This document shows, in pieces, positions 35,211-44,274 of a stretch of DNA of 64,000 bases. Source of the stretch: Trueperaceae bacterium (lineage in GTDB: Bacteria > Deinococcota > Deinococci > Deinococcales > Trueperaceae); the NCBI GenBank assembly GCA_002707365.1, contig PAMQ01000003.1:42936-106935 (forward strand), given 5' to 3'. Numbering within the stretch: position 1 is the stretch's first letter; each line of letters starts with the position of its first letter. The position numbers were made by a program, and so were the translations under genes. The notes below the pieces were generated by a model. The model did no database searches. It was not told where the DNA came from and saw only the letters and a list, made by a program, of their open reading frames with translations.

Positions 35211-35371
35211 AAGTTGCCTCCTATCCTGACTACAAGGCCCATTTTCAGCGCTAAAGGCCCCTTATCAAGTGTCAAAAGTAAAGCATATCTGAACCTGAGG
35301 AAGCAACTTTTGTCCGCCCCAGAAGTAAGACTGCAAACCAAAGTCCTAGGAAAGCGGGTTACCATCTACTC

Positions 35372-36541
35372 ATGAGCAACTCCCCAATTATTGAAATTCC
35401 ATTACTCAACCTGAGGGGAGAAATTAACGAGCTATGGGATGAGATTAACGAAGCGTTTCAACGGGTCCTCAGATCAGGTCATTTCGTTCTTGGACCTGAG
35501 GTCGAAGCTTTCGAATCAGAGGTCGCTAATTTCTTAGGAGTACGCTTCGCAATTGGCCTTAACTCCGGTACAGATGCCCTCACGATCGGCCTCAAATCCT
35601 TAGGCATCTCCGAAGGCGACGAGGTAATCACTACTGCGTTCTCCTTCTTCGCCACAGCAGAGGCTATTATCCATGCAGGTGCTTCGCCGGTTTTTGTTGA
35701 TATAGATCCGGAAACATTTAATATGGACCCCAAACGCATAGAGGAAGCAATTACGTCACGAACTCGGGCAATAATTCCGGTCCACCTTTACGGTAATCCA
35801 GCACCGATAGAAAACATTGCATCGTTAGCTGGGAAATATAACCTTTCTGTCTTGGAGGACGCTGCCCAAGCATTTGGCGCTATATACGAGGGAAAACCCT
35901 TAGGAAAAACAACTACCCAACCATTCGTTGAGCAAAGAGTTGGTTCGCGCTCTGAAGCAACGGCTTTTTCGTTTTATCCGACCAAGAATTTGGGCGCTTA
36001 CGGGGATGGCGGTTTGTTGACCACCAACGACCCTGAAATAGCAAAAAAGGTCCTAATGTATCGAAATCACGGAGAATTACCAAATCAACGATATAGACAT
36101 CAAGTAGTTGGTTATAACTCCCGCTTAGATGAATTTCAAGCGGCGATTCTGCGCTTGAAATTAACCCGGATCGACAATTGGAACGACCTACGACGAAACG
36201 CAGCTGCTTCCTATCGGAACTTGTTAGAAAGCACTAGAGATGCCAGAGCTCCTACTCATTATGACGGTCACATATACCACCAATTTTCCATCATGCTACC
36301 ACCCGATGTTCGTAAGGCAGTTGCTACCTACCTTTACGACCAAGGTATTTCTACAAAGATCTACTATCCTGAATCGTTGACCGTGCCACACCAGACCCGG
36401 AAAACATTTACTCCGGTATCAGACAACACGGCTAAATCCGTGTTGTCAATACCAATTTGGCCAGGCATTCCATCGGATTCTCAGGTCAGAGTTGTCGATA
36501 CAATAAAAGAGGCGTTGAGGTTATCTGGAAAAGAGGCTTAG
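35372..36541 (+). CDS. DegT/DnrJ/EryC1/StrS-family sugar aminotransferase
   Basis: The 389-residue PLP enzyme shows LGVRFAIGLNSGTDALTIGL, EVITTAFSFFATAEAIIHAG, VEDAAQAFGA-like LEDAAQAFGAIYEGKPLG, and the PLP lysine in SFYPTKNLGAYGDGGLL. VGYNSRLDEFQAAILRLKL and ISTKIYYPESLTVPHQT follow. These enzymes aminate keto-sugars bound to a nucleotide in glycan, polysaccharide or antibiotic sugar synthesis. A stretch near residues 180-192 (TTQPFVEQRVGSRSEA) is longer than in most members. It has no sugar-pathway partners adjacent; divergent from metY. No clear Shine-Dalgarno precedes the ATG. Confidence 0.9.
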   Translation: MSNSPIIEIPLLNLRGEINELWDEINEAFQRVLRSGHFVLGPEVEAFESEVANFLGVRFAIGLNSGTDALTIGLKSLGISEGDEVITTAFSFFATAEAIIHAGASPVFVDIDPETFNMDPKRIEEAITSRTRAIIPVHLYGNPAPIENIASLAGKYNLSVLEDAAQAFGAIYEGKPLGKTTTQPFVEQRVGSRSEATAFSFYPTKNLGAYGDGGLLTTNDPEIAKKVLMYRNHGELPNQRYRHQVVGYNSRLDEFQAAILRLKLTRIDNWNDLRRNAAASYRNLLESTRDARAPTHYDGHIYHQFSIMLPPDVRKAVATYLYDQGISTKIYYPESLTVPHQTRKTFTPVSDNTAKSVLSIPIWPGIPSDSQVRVVDTIKEALRLSGKEA

Positions 36542-36734
36542 TTAATGGGACTACTAATTCATGTTACCGCGGACTCGATCTAGTCATTCTAGCCTAAGCG
36601 CCAAAAACACAAATCGTGATTTGACTCTGGATTTAAAAAGATCTTAAAAAGTTATTATTCTGACTTAGTTAGCGGTTGTGCTGGCAAACCTCACGACCTT
36701 ACTCACATCACATTCCCATGGTATCTTGCCTTTC

Positions 36735-36835
36735 ACCCCGCCGGCTCAACGCGGTGGCGACCCCCGAACCAGGTCAGGCCGATAGGAGCAGCCTTAAAGG
36801 GTAATCGTCAGGTGCCGTTGCTTACCCGGCGGGGT
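36735..36835 (+). ncRNA. ffs: Signal recognition particle RNA, small bacterial type (4.5S)
   Basis: A 101-base hairpin RNA. Its ends ACCCCGCCGG and CCGGCGGGGT pair, and the conserved apical domain is AACCAGGTCAGG - CCGATAGG - AGCAGCC, against GGTCAGGTCCGGAAGGAAGCAGCC in E. coli (first half CAGG, second half AGCAG of the Ffh-binding loop both kept). The apical loop is GATA instead of the usual GGAA. With Ffh and FtsY it directs membrane proteins to the translocon. It lies between the DegT gene and rel, and no terminator with a T-run was evident beyond GGGGTTT. Confidence 0.88.
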
Positions 36836-36870
36836 TTCTAGTGTTAGAAATCAAGGGCATTCTTAGCAAC

Positions 36871-36956
36871 TTTGAAAACACTCCTAAGGCAACCGGCATT
36901 CCCACTATTCTTAGCTCCGCACTATCAGATTCTCCTGATCTTGGTGTGTTTTCAAA
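36871..36956. repeat. 11-bp inverted repeat between SRP RNA and rel
   Basis: TTTGAAAACAC (36871-36881) and GTGTTTTCAAA (36946-36956) are perfect complements 64 bases apart, just beyond the rel stop codon on the minus strand. They could close a stem at the 3' end of the rel transcript. The significance is uncertain. Confidence 0.35.
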
Positions 36957-36988
36957 TACGGTAAGTCCTAACCAAAACCCTGGAATAT

Positions 36989-39172
36989 TTATCCCTTTAC
37001 GCCTGGCTTTGCTCGGTAAATCCTCGTTACATCAGGAACACGTTGAACATTCTCCTTGATAAATTCGATTTCACTAAGATCCTTTACATCTACTCGAAAG
37101 TGGATCCGGGCAGATAAGGCATCTTGGACGTCAGCTGAAACCCGGGTAGCAGATTTGTTCATTGAGGCAACGATGTGGAGGATATCTTTTAATAGGCCAG
37201 GCCTGTCGACTGCAATGATCTCGAAATCAGCGGGAAACACTTCGCCAGAAGGCGCATCCCATGTCACATTAGCCAAACGACCTTGATCGTTAGTCATCAA
37301 CCGTTTCACACTAGAACAATCAAATCGGTGTACTGAAACCCCCCGACCGCGCGTAACGTACCCTACTACCTCATCTCCCCTAACCGGCGAGCAGCATTGG
37401 GCAAGTTTAGCAGGGGCATCCATTCCATCAACAAGAATCCCGTTTACCCCACGCTTGATAGGTTTAGGGAGGGCACTTTTGGTCTTTTTAGATTCAGCCA
37501 AACCTGGTACTAAACATTCTATAACCTCTTTGCTTAGTAGCTTGCGATTGGCAACCGCCAAAAAAAGATCCTCAGCTGAGTCCGAGCCTAGTAGTAGTTT
37601 AGCTGCCTCTTCTAATCGTCCTCGCGTAACATACTGGGAAACTGCTAATTGCCGCCGCCTTAGGCCTCGTTCTAAAGATCGCCTTCCGGACTCGAGTTGC
37701 CCCTTTTTCTCCTGCTGACGAAAGTACGTACGAATTTTTTGCTTGGCGCTTCGCGTAACAACCACATTCAACCAATCAGCAGACGGACCATTTTGAGAAC
37801 TTCTATTGGTTAGTATTTCAACACGGTCACCAGTTCTAACTTGGTAGTTGAGGGGAACAATTTCGCCGTTTACTCGAGAACCGATACACCGATGGCCTAC
37901 CTCAGTATGCACCTGATAGGCGAAATCAAGTGGGGTGGATCCCTTAGGCAAATTAATAACATCGCCTGCAGGAGTAAAAACGAACACTCGTTCGGAAAGA
38001 AGATCGGTCTTCACGGTTTCTAGGAAACCCCCAGCGCTTTCTTCCTGAACATCTAGATCTAACAGTTGTTCCATCCAATCTAGTCGGCGACGAATCTCCC
38101 CAGCATCATCTAAGCCTTCCTTATAAGCCCAATGGGCAGCAACCCCATACTCTGCAACCCGATGCATGCGCCTCGTTCGGATCTGAACCTCGAGGGGTTG
38201 TCCTAACTGTGCGATTACCGTCGTATGAAGTGATTGATAACCATTTGTTTTTGGTACGGCAACATAATCTTTGAAACGGCCTGGAATAGGGGTCCAGAGG
38301 TTATGCACAATCCCGAGAGCTCGGTAACAGGCAGCCTCTTCGTACTCGACATCGACAGCTCCATGAGGTTCTATAATCACCCGTACTGCCATCAGATCGA
38401 AAATCTGATCGAGATTTTTATTATCCTGATCCATTTTTCTGTAAATACTATAAAGATGTTTACTCCGACCGCCAATCTCGAAGTCCAGGCCCTCCGCTCC
38501 TAACCGCCTTTGAAGAAGTTCTATTGAACTCGCAACATATTCCTCACGTTCAGCATGCCGAGTAGTCACCATTCTGCGCAAAGAAAGAGCTTTCTCCGGA
38601 TCGGCATAGGTAAAACTAAGGTCTTCGAGCTCGCTCTTTATGTGTCCGATACCAAGCCGATGCGCTAAAGGCACAAAGATTTCAAGGGTTTCACGAGCAA
38701 TTCTTAGCTGCGTGCTTGTTGGCATAACAGCTAAAGTCCGCATATTATGCAACCGATCGGCTAACTTTACTAAAATGATCCTTACATCTTCAGCCATTGC
38801 TAGAAGCATTTTTCGTAGATTTTCAGCTTGTTCGTCTTCGTAAGCTCGGACCGCCAGCTTGCTAATCTTGGTCTCTCCCTCTACGATTCGTCGTACATCT
38901 TGGCCAAATGCCTCTTCGATTTCCTCGAAAGTTACCGAGGTATCCTCGACTGTGTCGTGAAGAAGGCCTGCGATTAGCGTGTCAGAATCTAATTGCATAT
39001 CAGCCAGAAGAGCTGCAACCGCTACTGGATGAGTAATAAATGGCTCACCTGATACACGACGCATGCCCTGATGAGCTTTTTCTGCCATTCTAAGAGCTGA
39101 AATGACCCTGTCCTGATCTAATTCTGCCAGGTAATTAGTCTTGTCTCGAAGGGTACCGAGTAGGCCTTCCAT
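36989..39172 (-). CDS. rel: Bifunctional (p)ppGpp synthetase/hydrolase Rel
   Basis: The stringent-response enzyme, 727 residues. The N-terminal HD hydrolase domain has HPVAVAALL and His72-Asp73-x2-Glu76-Asp77 (HDTVED), so hydrolysis should be active. The synthetase domain has GRFKDYVAVPKTNGYQSLHT, with the RFKD motif of bifunctional Rel/SpoT enzymes, and VQIRTRRMHRVAEYGVAAHW. The regulatory half has a TGS domain (VFVFTPAGDVINLPKGSTPL), a zinc-finger/RIS region (LAQCCSPVRGDEVVGYVTRG, with Cys-Cys and His) and a C-terminal ACT domain (VDRPGLLKDILHIVASM). It is the only RSH gene in view. It lies 50 bases behind an LptF/G-like gene on the same strand. Confidence 0.95.
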   Translation of the reverse strand: MEGLLGTLRDKTNYLAELDQDRVISALRMAEKAHQGMRRVSGEPFITHPVAVAALLADMQLDSDTLIAGLLHDTVEDTSVTFEEIEEAFGQDVRRIVEGETKISKLAVRAYEDEQAENLRKMLLAMAEDVRIILVKLADRLHNMRTLAVMPTSTQLRIARETLEIFVPLAHRLGIGHIKSELEDLSFTYADPEKALSLRRMVTTRHAEREEYVASSIELLQRRLGAEGLDFEIGGRSKHLYSIYRKMDQDNKNLDQIFDLMAVRVIIEPHGAVDVEYEEAACYRALGIVHNLWTPIPGRFKDYVAVPKTNGYQSLHTTVIAQLGQPLEVQIRTRRMHRVAEYGVAAHWAYKEGLDDAGEIRRRLDWMEQLLDLDVQEESAGGFLETVKTDLLSERVFVFTPAGDVINLPKGSTPLDFAYQVHTEVGHRCIGSRVNGEIVPLNYQVRTGDRVEILTNRSSQNGPSADWLNVVVTRSAKQKIRTYFRQQEKKGQLESGRRSLERGLRRRQLAVSQYVTRGRLEEAAKLLLGSDSAEDLFLAVANRKLLSKEVIECLVPGLAESKKTKSALPKPIKRGVNGILVDGMDAPAKLAQCCSPVRGDEVVGYVTRGRGVSVHRFDCSSVKRLMTNDQGRLANVTWDAPSGEVFPADFEIIAVDRPGLLKDILHIVASMNKSATRVSADVQDALSARIHFRVDVKDLSEIEFIKENVQRVPDVTRIYRAKPGVKG

Positions 39173-39222
39173 CTAGAGGAAGCAGTTTAGCACCCTTGTG
39201 GTTCTTATCGCTCGAAACAAAC

Positions 39223-40359
39223 TTATCGAAAGCTAAATCTAGTACCAAGAAGATAAAGTCCTATTGCTCCTAGCACCGTATTACCGAACCAAAGGCCGAC
39301 CCAGACAGGTAGGACCCCGGTTTGAGAAAGTAACTGCCCCAATGTAAGAAGTAGATACCAACTGATTATCAAAACTAACGAAAGCCCGAAACCCACGCTC
39401 CTACTACGTCCGTAAAGGATGCTCAACGGTAGGGCAACAAGCAACAAGGTGAAATTAGCTACGGCCTCCGCTAATTTTCGATGGAACAGTACAATCGCCC
39501 GTCGCTTTTCATTATAGTTAAGATTATTGTCAAACAAGCTACCCCGAAGTTCACTGATGGAACGCGAATCCTCAAACCCCCCGCGTCCGAACCGCGAAAC
39601 AAGGTCGTCCAAATCCATTTCAGCCGTTAACAAAAGACTTTGATCAGAAGATTCTGGTCGGTTATAAGCGGGAATAAGATCGCGAATCACAGACTGGGGA
39701 TCATCGGTAGTTTTTTCCAAAACACTAAAATCTACAATAATTGCTTTGTAATCGAATAAACGCAATCCCGCTTCCTCTAACCTTGCCTTACTAGCAAACA
39801 CGATAGTCAATTGTTGACCGTCCCACCTCTCAACGCGCACCTCTTTAAGCATTTGACTTCCCCGATCGATCGAATCGAAATGGAAAGAAAACTCGCCAAT
39901 TGGAATATTCTGCCTTGCGAGTCTAAATAGACCACTACCTCCGCCTGTCAGCGTCCAATAATTTGTTGCTGATGCCTTATTCGCTCTTGGTACCACCCAT
40001 TCGTTTAACGCAACGGACGAGAAGGTACAGGCGACTGCCAAAAGAAGGGAAATAAGAACGAGCCGCCAGAAGCTAATACCACCTGCCTGTACAGCCAAAA
40101 GCTCGTTGTCCGTTGCCAGACGACCTACACCCAGCAGCACTGCAAGCACCAAAGATGCCGGTATTGTCTGAACTACGATCGAGGGAAGTAATGTAGCGAA
40201 CCATCCGAACATCTCGAGGACAGGTGTGCCTACAACCCATTGGAGTCGGGGAAGCACCCCGGTCAATACCGCTAGGCCGCTGAATAAAACTAACCCGAAA
40301 CAGAACGGGGGAAGGATAAGCCTTAGGACATACTTGTCTAAAAGCCTGAAAGCTTGCAT
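39223..40359 (-). CDS. LptF/LptG (YjgP/YjgQ) family permease, third in the window
   Basis: From ATG 40359 (MQAFRLLDKYVLRLILPPF) the protein has 378 residues; an ATG seven codons upstream is possible. Layout: three membrane helices, a periplasmic beta domain of about 120 residues (for example RLEEAGLRLFDYKAIIVDFS), three final helices. LLGVGRLATDNELLAVQAGG matches the coupling-helix region of the family. It is the last gene of a minus-strand locus with LptA-like and LptD-like genes. It has no F/G partner alongside, so it may form a homodimer or pair with one of the permeases at 4839-6994. Confidence 0.88.
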   Translation of the reverse strand: MQAFRLLDKYVLRLILPPFCFGLVLFSGLAVLTGVLPRLQWVVGTPVLEMFGWFATLLPSIVVQTIPASLVLAVLLGVGRLATDNELLAVQAGGISFWRLVLISLLLAVACTFSSVALNEWVVPRANKASATNYWTLTGGGSGLFRLARQNIPIGEFSFHFDSIDRGSQMLKEVRVERWDGQQLTIVFASKARLEEAGLRLFDYKAIIVDFSVLEKTTDDPQSVIRDLIPAYNRPESSDQSLLLTAEMDLDDLVSRFGRGGFEDSRSISELRGSLFDNNLNYNEKRRAIVLFHRKLAEAVANFTLLLVALPLSILYGRSRSVGFGLSLVLIISWYLLLTLGQLLSQTGVLPVWVGLWFGNTVLGAIGLYLLGTRFSFR

Positions 40360-40389
40360 CTCAAACACTATACCTATCACTAGAGCTAC

Positions 40390-42321
40390 TTATAACCGGA
40401 ACCCCAAAATGATACTAAAGTCATTCCTCTCATATCGATAACCGGCTGTAAGGTCTCCACAACAAGTAAACCATTCGACACTAATTCCGTGCCCAAGAAC
40501 CGTTGGCTTCTCATTGCCAGTAATCGCGGCCGTTAGATTAACAGCTGCAAATGGTGTAACTACTAAATCTCGATATGCAATTGGTAGAGCAACTTGTACA
40601 CCGAGTTCTTCCCAACGGGATTGATGCTCCCGGAATTCGTAGTCGGCCCATACACCGACATCAAGCTTCTCTCGCTTCAGACCAGCTGAACCACCGACCC
40701 TTAGGGCATTCCTATGGGCTTCATCTTCAGAGATAGTACCTACCCAGGCTTTACCAATAAAGGACATACGGTTGACATTAAACCTGATCCCTGCCTCGGC
40801 TTCCAACTCTAGAGCATCCTGTCCGGGAGCCAAAAAATCGTAGGTTAGCTGCAAACTAAAATCTCCCTCAGCGTCACGTGGGAGTTTTCCTTGAACCGAT
40901 GTTAGAAAGTCAATTTTACTAGTATTTGCGAGACGGTCTAATGCTTCCGAAAAAGGAGATTCTGCGTTGGTATGCACGCGTGTATACCTAAATTGACTTT
41001 CGGTGGGACCAAATCTTAGGACCCATGTTGGTTCTGCAAAGAGCCCAAATTGCGCCGAACCTAGAGTGGGATAACTGGTAGCCTCAAATCCACCTTTAAA
41101 TAAAAAATATCCGATTGAGGTAACAGGCGACTTGACAATCCCCTCTAAGCCAGCACCCAAACGCGCCCCAACTACAACGCCGCTATTAAGCATCTGGCTG
41201 CTCGTTGCCCCAAAACCGTTGAGGTTGAGGCTTACCACTAAGCCTTTGTTCCATTCTTTATCTAAAAGTGTTGCTTCAAGCCCAAGGACTCCTTCATGCA
41301 GATAATCAGAGTTAGCTTGGTGATGGTTTCTAATGTGTAATCTACCGTCCAAGCCCTGGAAAATCTCCTCTTCAAGCAAAAAATCGAACCTGGGACCCTC
41401 TCGGGTAAGCCCAAACTCAGCATCAACAACGGCTGTTTTAAGACTTACGTTCCCGTAGCCTAGTAACTTTGGTTTCTTTCCATAGGAGCCCAAGCCAAGA
41501 CTGATGTCGATTCCAGGAGAAAGCCGAATCTCAGAAGCAGTCACTTCAAAACCAGATTCGACTTCCCCCGTCTTTGAATCAACACTCGCATAGTTAAATT
41601 CAATATCAGGAATCAGTTCTGCTAGCGCTGCTTCATTAAGTTCTATCGCTTCCCCTAAAGGGAGGCTAATACCTCCTGTTTGGAACAAGCCGTTACGCAA
41701 TAAGATTTCTCCTGTATCGAGATCAAGATCGACTCCCGTACCCCGAAACTTGTAAAAAGGTTCGCCCTCACCGATGCATGTAGTCGCCGTGCCGTGGAAA
41801 ATTGTGAATTTCTCGCCATCCAATAAAGCTGAGTCACCCTCTGCTGCAAATTGTTCCCCGACGATATTTACCTCTGTGAACCATGCCTGAAACACTTCTA
41901 ACTTCATTTGAATTTGACTAGCGATACCCGAAAATTTGGGACCTACAAACGACGCGGTGGTAAACATCAGATCAGCACCTAAAGATTGAGTTTCTTGAGA
42001 CTCGATGACCCAATCTCCGATAATCATTTTTGATTCTGGAATTCGTATCTCTGTTTCCTGTTCGTCTTGCACTCCAAGAACCAACATTTCATCACTGATG
42101 ATTGCCCACCCATTTTCGGCATCTGTTAAACAGACGCCGTCGTAAAATTCGATTGTTCCGCGTAAGCTGTTACTACGGAAGTTACCAAACAAAGCAGTGC
42201 CGAATTCAGCAACTGTTACTTCACCAACATAAGTTTCGATGTCTGGGCATTGGGCTAGAGCCTGCGACAGAGCAGAGGCGCCTACCAATACAGATACTAT
42301 AGCTACTAGCCAACGGATCAC
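40390..42321 (-). CDS. LptD-like outer-membrane protein, short form
   Basis: The 643-residue protein has a signal peptide ending about residue 23 (MIRWLVAIVSVLVGASALSQ then ALAQ). The N-terminal domain has Cys25, Cys64 and Cys182; ATTCIGEGEPFYKFRGTGVD with LRNGLFQTGGISLPL resembles the junction between the OstA domain and barrel of LptD. A beta barrel follows and ends in SIILGFRL. An adjacent Cys620-Cys621 pair (WFTCCGDLTAGYRYE) sits near the C-terminus, as in E. coli LptD and in the 7090 protein. It is 330 residues shorter than that protein. The context of LptA-like and LptF/G-like genes supports a lipid-export role; cargo unknown. Confidence 0.78.
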   Translation of the reverse strand: MIRWLVAIVSVLVGASALSQALAQCPDIETYVGEVTVAEFGTALFGNFRSNSLRGTIEFYDGVCLTDAENGWAIISDEMLVLGVQDEQETEIRIPESKMIIGDWVIESQETQSLGADLMFTTASFVGPKFSGIASQIQMKLEVFQAWFTEVNIVGEQFAAEGDSALLDGEKFTIFHGTATTCIGEGEPFYKFRGTGVDLDLDTGEILLRNGLFQTGGISLPLGEAIELNEAALAELIPDIEFNYASVDSKTGEVESGFEVTASEIRLSPGIDISLGLGSYGKKPKLLGYGNVSLKTAVVDAEFGLTREGPRFDFLLEEEIFQGLDGRLHIRNHHQANSDYLHEGVLGLEATLLDKEWNKGLVVSLNLNGFGATSSQMLNSGVVVGARLGAGLEGIVKSPVTSIGYFLFKGGFEATSYPTLGSAQFGLFAEPTWVLRFGPTESQFRYTRVHTNAESPFSEALDRLANTSKIDFLTSVQGKLPRDAEGDFSLQLTYDFLAPGQDALELEAEAGIRFNVNRMSFIGKAWVGTISEDEAHRNALRVGGSAGLKREKLDVGVWADYEFREHQSRWEELGVQVALPIAYRDLVVTPFAAVNLTAAITGNEKPTVLGHGISVEWFTCCGDLTAGYRYERNDFSIILGFRL

Positions 42322-42329
42322 AACTAATG

Positions 42330-43007
42330 TTACGGCAAATATTCTTGGAACCGGGCTAGACTTTCAGGATCGACTTCGGTAGCAGCTTCAAATATGGACG
42401 ATCCCTCATTTTCAACAGCCACAAGTTCCAATAGGCTATTTGCTATCTTTGAACTAAGAGTGAACACCCCATCTGTAAAAGTATAAGGCCCTACCAATAA
42501 AGATATACCAGAAGAAAATTCAAGGATTATCGCCTCGGCCTCTATAGCGGGTGATTGGCCAACGACCCCGCCGCTTAGTCGGAGAATCTTGGTATCTACA
42601 AAATAAGATAACTGTTCAGCTTGGATGGTCGTAGCATCTTTACTGAGGGTTACTTCCCCTCCAGCTCTGATCACCGAACTCTCAAAATCGATGTAAAACT
42701 CAGAAGCCTGAAATATGCCAAACTCTCCACTAGCTTCCACGGTTTTGGCCTTGATGAAGACACCCTGCTGTAGTTCTATGAAGGGCGCAGTAATGACAAC
42801 TCCAGAAACACGGTCTGTTATCTCCCCACCTTGAGGCAATGTGGTTAACCCGGTGGCAATATCAAACGTTTGCTCACCGAACGGAACCACGGTTAGGCCA
42901 ACTAAAGGATCCCCCTTTTTTGTTTCATTTTGCACATTAGCGGAAAAACCCGCAAACATGAGTAAAAGAATGCAAAGGGTTTTAAGGTTGAGAATTCTTT
43001 TCACCAT
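42330..43007 (-). CDS. LptA/OstA-like periplasmic protein
   Basis: An open frame reaches 43088 but would overlap the peptidase gene. ATG 43007, with GGGAG upstream, begins MVKRILNLKTLCILLLMFAG, a signal peptide, and gives 225 residues; ATG 43031 is the alternative. The mature part shows the strand-rich pattern of the OstA-type bridge protein: ASEFYIDFESSVIRAGGEVT, KDATTIQAEQLSYFVDTKIL, RLSGGVVGQSPAIEAEAIIL. LptA links inner and outer membranes by stacking such beta jellyrolls. It starts near the end of the M16 peptidase gene and is followed eight bases later by the LptD-like gene. Annotation by fold pattern and context. Confidence 0.68.
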   Translation of the reverse strand: MVKRILNLKTLCILLLMFAGFSANVQNETKKGDPLVGLTVVPFGEQTFDIATGLTTLPQGGEITDRVSGVVITAPFIELQQGVFIKAKTVEASGEFGIFQASEFYIDFESSVIRAGGEVTLSKDATTIQAEQLSYFVDTKILRLSGGVVGQSPAIEAEAIILEFSSGISLLVGPYTFTDGVFTLSSKIANSLLELVAVENEGSSIFEAATEVDPESLARFQEYLP

Positions 43008-43038
43008 CTGTCGTACAACTCCCAAAGACATTAAATTT

Positions 43039-44274
43039 CTATATTCGTGTTGGAGCCAAAGTAAGACTGAAATCATCGTGGAATACACCGTCTTTAAGCA
43101 AGGTCATTCCTTCATCTAAAAAGGCGTTGTTAACCCCTTCCAATACCTCTTCCAGGGTCTGATGTCGTCCGAGCTGCTGATACCCAACTCCCATAGACAT
43201 TAAACGGCCAAAAGGCGTTTCCATCCTCAACATCAATCCAGTAGCAAGCTTTTGCTTGACCCTAGACCATTCTGCCTCTGTAGGTCCCTCCTGGGTGATC
43301 TCGGAAATTACATCAGCAAACCTTTTCTTTACCTCCTCTTCTTGTTCAGGTTCGCAAGATAGGTAAGCCATGTAGGCCCCATATCCCACACCGGCGCTGT
43401 GGCCTAAAGAGGCTATATCTGCCAATCCATTATCCACTAGCGTCCAATAAAGCCTACTACCCACAGAGTCTCCAACAAGATTGCCCAAAATAGTCGCCGC
43501 GTAACGCCTTGGATCAGAGGCGCTTACCCCAGGGCTGAAGGTTGCCATATGAACCCGATGAATATTTTCGTCAATTATTCTGTGCTGCCCAAATTGGGGA
43601 GTAAATTTATCAAATTCAGGAATATCACTTCTTTTTGTTGACCACGCTGTTGTCAATTGGTTGATTTGTTCCAGGACTTCTTCCCAAACAAAATCTCCAC
43701 ATATTGCTAGGATTAACCTGTTTGACCGATAACTGGCTGAAAAATACTCTCTCATTCTTTCGGGAGTCAAGCTTTCGATGCTATCTGAAGTCCCTAAAAT
43801 ACTGTTACCATAGGGGTGTCCACTGAAATACCTGAGGCTCGCTTCGTCGAAAACCCTGAATTGGGGCCTATCGAGATACATTCCAATTTCCTCGAGGATT
43901 ACTTTCCTTTCAACCTCGAAATCTTGTTCTCGTAAAGAGGGAGTCATCATATCAAAAAGAAGGTCAAGAATCCCTGGCAATTTGTTTGGCAAAACGGCAG
44001 CATAGTAAACTGTTCTATCTTCACTAGTGTAGGCATTAAAACTTGCGCCTAACTCATCAAACTCGCGATTTATATCGTCTGCACTACGCCTGGAAGTACC
44101 CTTAAAAAGCATGTGTTCAAGAAAGTGAGACACACCGGATTCAGAGGGGTTCTCATGACGTGAGCCAGCCCCAACAAAAATACCTGCCGCCACGCTTTGG
44201 GCGTTGGGGATTTGTTCGCCAATTATTGTTAGGCCACATCCTAATTCGGCCTGAAAGATTGGTAACTCACTCAC
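43039..44274 (-). CDS. M16 family zinc peptidase (catalytic)
   Basis: The 411-residue protein has the inverted zinc motif His50-x2-Glu53-His54 in VSHFLEHMLFKGT, the third zinc ligand Glu in EVERKVILEEIGMYLDRPQF, and the second-half M16 region VGDSVGSRLYWTLVDNGLAD. It has no signal peptide, so it should act in the cytosol unless exported another way. The paired M16B architecture is one catalytic and one non-catalytic subunit, and here the upstream gene (four-base overlap) supplies the second. The pair sits directly upstream of the LptA-like gene. Confidence 0.92.
   Translation of the reverse strand: MSELPIFQAELGCGLTIIGEQIPNAQSVAAGIFVGAGSRHENPSESGVSHFLEHMLFKGTSRRSADDINREFDELGASFNAYTSEDRTVYYAAVLPNKLPGILDLLFDMMTPSLREQDFEVERKVILEEIGMYLDRPQFRVFDEASLRYFSGHPYGNSILGTSDSIESLTPERMREYFSASYRSNRLILAICGDFVWEEVLEQINQLTTAWSTKRSDIPEFDKFTPQFGQHRIIDENIHRVHMATFSPGVSASDPRRYAATILGNLVGDSVGSRLYWTLVDNGLADIASLGHSAGVGYGAYMAYLSCEPEQEEEVKKRFADVISEITQEGPTEAEWSRVKQKLATGLMLRMETPFGRLMSMGVGYQQLGRHQTLEEVLEGVNNAFLDEGMTLLKDGVFHDDFSLTLAPTRI

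Noticed and set aside
35101..35211. Plus-strand peptide with TPDRPGLLIARL, like the ACT domain of PurU or of ACT regulators
   Set aside because: Only about ten residues match, the frame stops soon after, no other PurU block is found in any frame, and the stretch overlaps the hairpins of the metY leader. Chance is the simpler explanation.
35135..35365. 76-codon minus-strand frame upstream of metY
   Set aside because: It covers the same leader region, has low-complexity content and no ribosome site. A leader peptide is possible but not supported.
36841..37059. 72-codon frame directly after SRP RNA
   Set aside because: It runs into rel on the opposite strand, has no ribosome site and no recognisable sequence.
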